This document shows, piece after piece, positions 5,873 to 6,639 of a stretch of 6,639 nt of DNA. Origin of the DNA: CAYLVJ01 sp964501525 (GTDB lineage: Bacteria; Patescibacteriota; Minisyncoccia; Minisyncoccales; CAYTKG01); NCBI GenBank assembly GCA_964501525.1, contig CAZCSI010000025.1:1-6639 (forward strand), in the 5' to 3' direction. The notes beneath the pieces were generated by a model, which ran no database searches, was not told the DNA's origin, and saw nothing but the letters and a program-made list of their open reading frames with translations. Position numbers and translations under genes: made by a program. Positions within the stretch are counted from its first letter, which is position 1. Each line of letters opens with the position of its first letter.

Positions 5873-6295
5873 TTAAATCTCACACCCCGTTGCCTCAGCA
5901 AGACTCCCAAGATCCCTTTGGCCGCTGTACACCTGGCCGCTTATCTGTATCTCAGGAACATAATTGGTCTGCATCTCCTGGCCGCACTTATCCCGTTCTT
6001 CAGTACACTCTACATAAATTGGATCTATCACCTCGTAACCTCCGAAGCTACTTACTAAAGAGGCGCAAGCAGGACAGGTGCTCGAACCGTAAACCATCAC
6101 CCCCGCTTCGGACAAACATTGAACAAAACTGTCTACCGCTTGACCTTCTCCCTCTTTTTCTCCGTTCCCCGTTTTAGGCTCCTGGATTTCTGCCAAGCCT
6201 TGGTCTTGTGTAAAGTATCTTATACCCCAAAATGCCCCGGCTGCTATCACCAGCACAAAGGCAACAATCAATGTTTTTTTGTTTAAACCATTCAT
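5873..6295 (-). CDS. TM-anchored thioredoxin-like protein (CPAC)
   Basis: The 140-residue product has a short basic start, one hydrophobic segment (about residues 9-28), a polar linker rich in Glu, Gly and Lys, and a thioredoxin-fold domain from about residue 56. That domain has FVQCLSEAGVMVYGSSTCPACASL with CPAC at 74-77, YVPEI with the likely cis-proline P114, and a C-terminal GCEI. The pattern FxxCL ... CPxC ... C ... C ... SGxxxL ... GC resembles the thioredoxin-like domain fused to bacterial VKOR proteins, but no VKOR membrane part is encoded here. Besides the active-site pair there are C60, C97, C104 and C138. It is the first gene of the redox operon, so it is the likely partner of the DsbD-like protein encoded next. 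I chose ATG 6295; a TTG at 6319 and a GTG at 6301 are also in frame. No Shine-Dalgarno is present. An ATG-TGA start-stop pair lies just upstream (6303-6298). Confidence 0.8.
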   Translation of the reverse strand: MNGLNKKTLIVAFVLVIAAGAFWGIRYFTQDQGLAEIQEPKTGNGEKEGEGQAVDSFVQCLSEAGVMVYGSSTCPACASLVSSFGGYEVIDPIYVECTEERDKCGQEMQTNYVPEIQISGQVYSGQRDLGSLAEATGCEI

Positions 6296-6347
6296 TTTCA
6301 CATTTTTATTTTTTATCAATCTTAATCTTTTGACCTTATCTTACCCC

Positions 6348-6356
6348 GTACTGTAC
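6348..6356. repeat. Small palindrome near the redox operon start point
   Basis: GTAC-T-GTAC is an odd palindrome with one central base, sitting just downstream of the candidate -10 box at 6358-6363, that is, over the predicted start point. It could be a regulator half-site pair but is short enough to be chance. Confidence 0.2.
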
Positions 6357-6357
6357 C

Positions 6358-6386
6358 ATCTTACATAAATTGTTATCACTTTGCAA
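6358..6386 (-). promoter_or_regulatory. Possible promoter of the redox operon
   Basis: On the minus strand TTGCAA (6381-6386, four of six) and TAAGAT (6358-6363, four of six) are 17 nt apart. The predicted start point near 6351 gives a leader of about 55 nt. The boxes are only moderate, but spacing and position suit a unit starting at 6295, just after the peptidase gene ends. Confidence 0.4.
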
Positions 6387-6401
6387 TAAGCTACATGCAC
6401 T

Positions 6402-6427
6402 AAAAACTCTTTAAGTAAAAAGGAGTT
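6402..6427 (-). terminator. Weak intrinsic terminator after the M23 peptidase gene
   Basis: On the minus strand AACTC and TTT (with one bulged C between them) can pair with AAAGAGTT across a TTACTT loop, followed directly by TTTTTAG. The stem is eight pairs, AT-rich, and overlaps the stop codon of the peptidase gene. Together with the 130-nt gap it suggests that the redox operon is a separate unit. Confidence 0.4.
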
Positions 6428-6639
6428 AGTTTTCTTCTAAAAAAACGAGGGGGTCTATACTTTGTCCGTGGATATTGATTGTAAAGTGAAGATGAGGAGC
6501 CAAAGAATAACCGGTACTGCCTGCCAAAGCTATTGCCTCTCCCTTTTTTACTTCTTCACCCTCCTCTTTTAAATACTGTTCCAAATGAAGGTATAGTGAC
6601 CGGATGCCCCCTCCATGCTCGATAATCATTGTCCGGCCG
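6426..6639 (-). CDS. M23 (LytM-type) peptidase, C-terminal end (cut by window edge)
   Basis: The visible 70 residues begin GRTMIIEHGGGIRSLYLHLEQ and run through VKKGEAIALAGSTGYSLAPHLHF to a DPLVFLEEN tail. The strand 'MIIEHGGG', the LYLHL histidine, the 'vkkGe.ia..GsTG' turn and the HLHF zinc-site motif identify the C-terminal half of a peptidase M23 domain. Such enzymes cleave peptide cross-links of peptidoglycan outside the membrane, or act as division or assembly factors when inactive. The upstream zinc ligands (the HxGxD region) lie beyond the right edge, so I cannot tell whether it is catalytically complete. The methionine codon at 6629 is internal: the frame is open to the edge and the preceding GRT fits the family. 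It is probably transcribed separately from the redox genes because of the gap and hairpin that follow. Confidence 0.88.
   Translation of the reverse strand, partial: GRTMIIEHGGGIRSLYLHLEQYLKEEGEEVKKGEAIALAGSTGYSLAPHLHFTINIHGQSIDPLVFLEEN

Noticed and set aside
1..6639. Possible recoded TGA, as in Gracilibacteria and Absconditabacteria, since none of the complete genes ends in TGA
   Set aside because: Genes totalling about 1,900 codons contain no in-frame TGA, whereas a TGA-recoded genome would use it often; seven genes ending in TAA or TAG can be chance.

Overview
The window looks like a piece of a draft or metagenome-assembled bacterial chromosome of moderate GC (roughly 40-50% in the lines I counted by hand). 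It has compact gene packing, few Shine-Dalgarno sequences and a 10-N gap inside a gene. The pyruvate kinase variant (RLNTKHN in place of the usual RLNFSHG), the small TM-anchored SurA-like and thioredoxin-like proteins, and the IDGFN-type thioredoxin/DsbD-like membrane protein resemble what I know from Patescibacteria (CPR) genomes. This is an inference from protein style, not a placement. The standard genetic code fits: all genes are open without in-frame TGA.

Left block (1-2448, minus strand, transcribed right to left): a TM-anchored SurA-N-like chaperone domain protein, then pyruvate kinase (pyk, interrupted by Ns but apparently intact in the cell), then the start of a DUF362 protein that runs off the left edge. 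Gaps of 53 and 70 nt suggest a possible operon, led by a good sigma70-type promoter about 30-60 nt upstream of the SurA-like gene.

Middle (2449-3980, plus strand): a 372-nt divergent intergenic region holds promoters for both directions, followed by a single GNAT-fold protein. This gene has a consensus -35 box, a strong ribosome binding site and higher GC than the genes on its right. A perfect 22-nt palindrome lies between it and the convergent right block and probably terminates transcription from both sides.

Right block (4007-6295, minus strand): a likely three-gene operon for thiol-disulfide chemistry outside the membrane. In order of transcription it encodes a TM-anchored thioredoxin-like protein (CPAC), a secreted thioredoxin-like domain (CPVC) fused to a DsbD/CcdA-like six-TM electron conduit, and a TM-anchored solute-binding-fold protein with two cysteines. 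The membrane protein would carry reducing power from the cytoplasm to the thioredoxin domains outside; the third protein may be a client or a ligand sensor. At the right edge is the C-terminal end of an M23 (LytM-type) peptidase, separated from the redox operon by a weak terminator-like hairpin.

No tRNA, rRNA, CRISPR array, insertion sequence or phage gene was seen. The most interesting points are the altered monovalent-cation site of the pyruvate kinase, the composition of the redox operon, and very short leader ORFs that end exactly on the ATG of the DUF362 and pyk genes.
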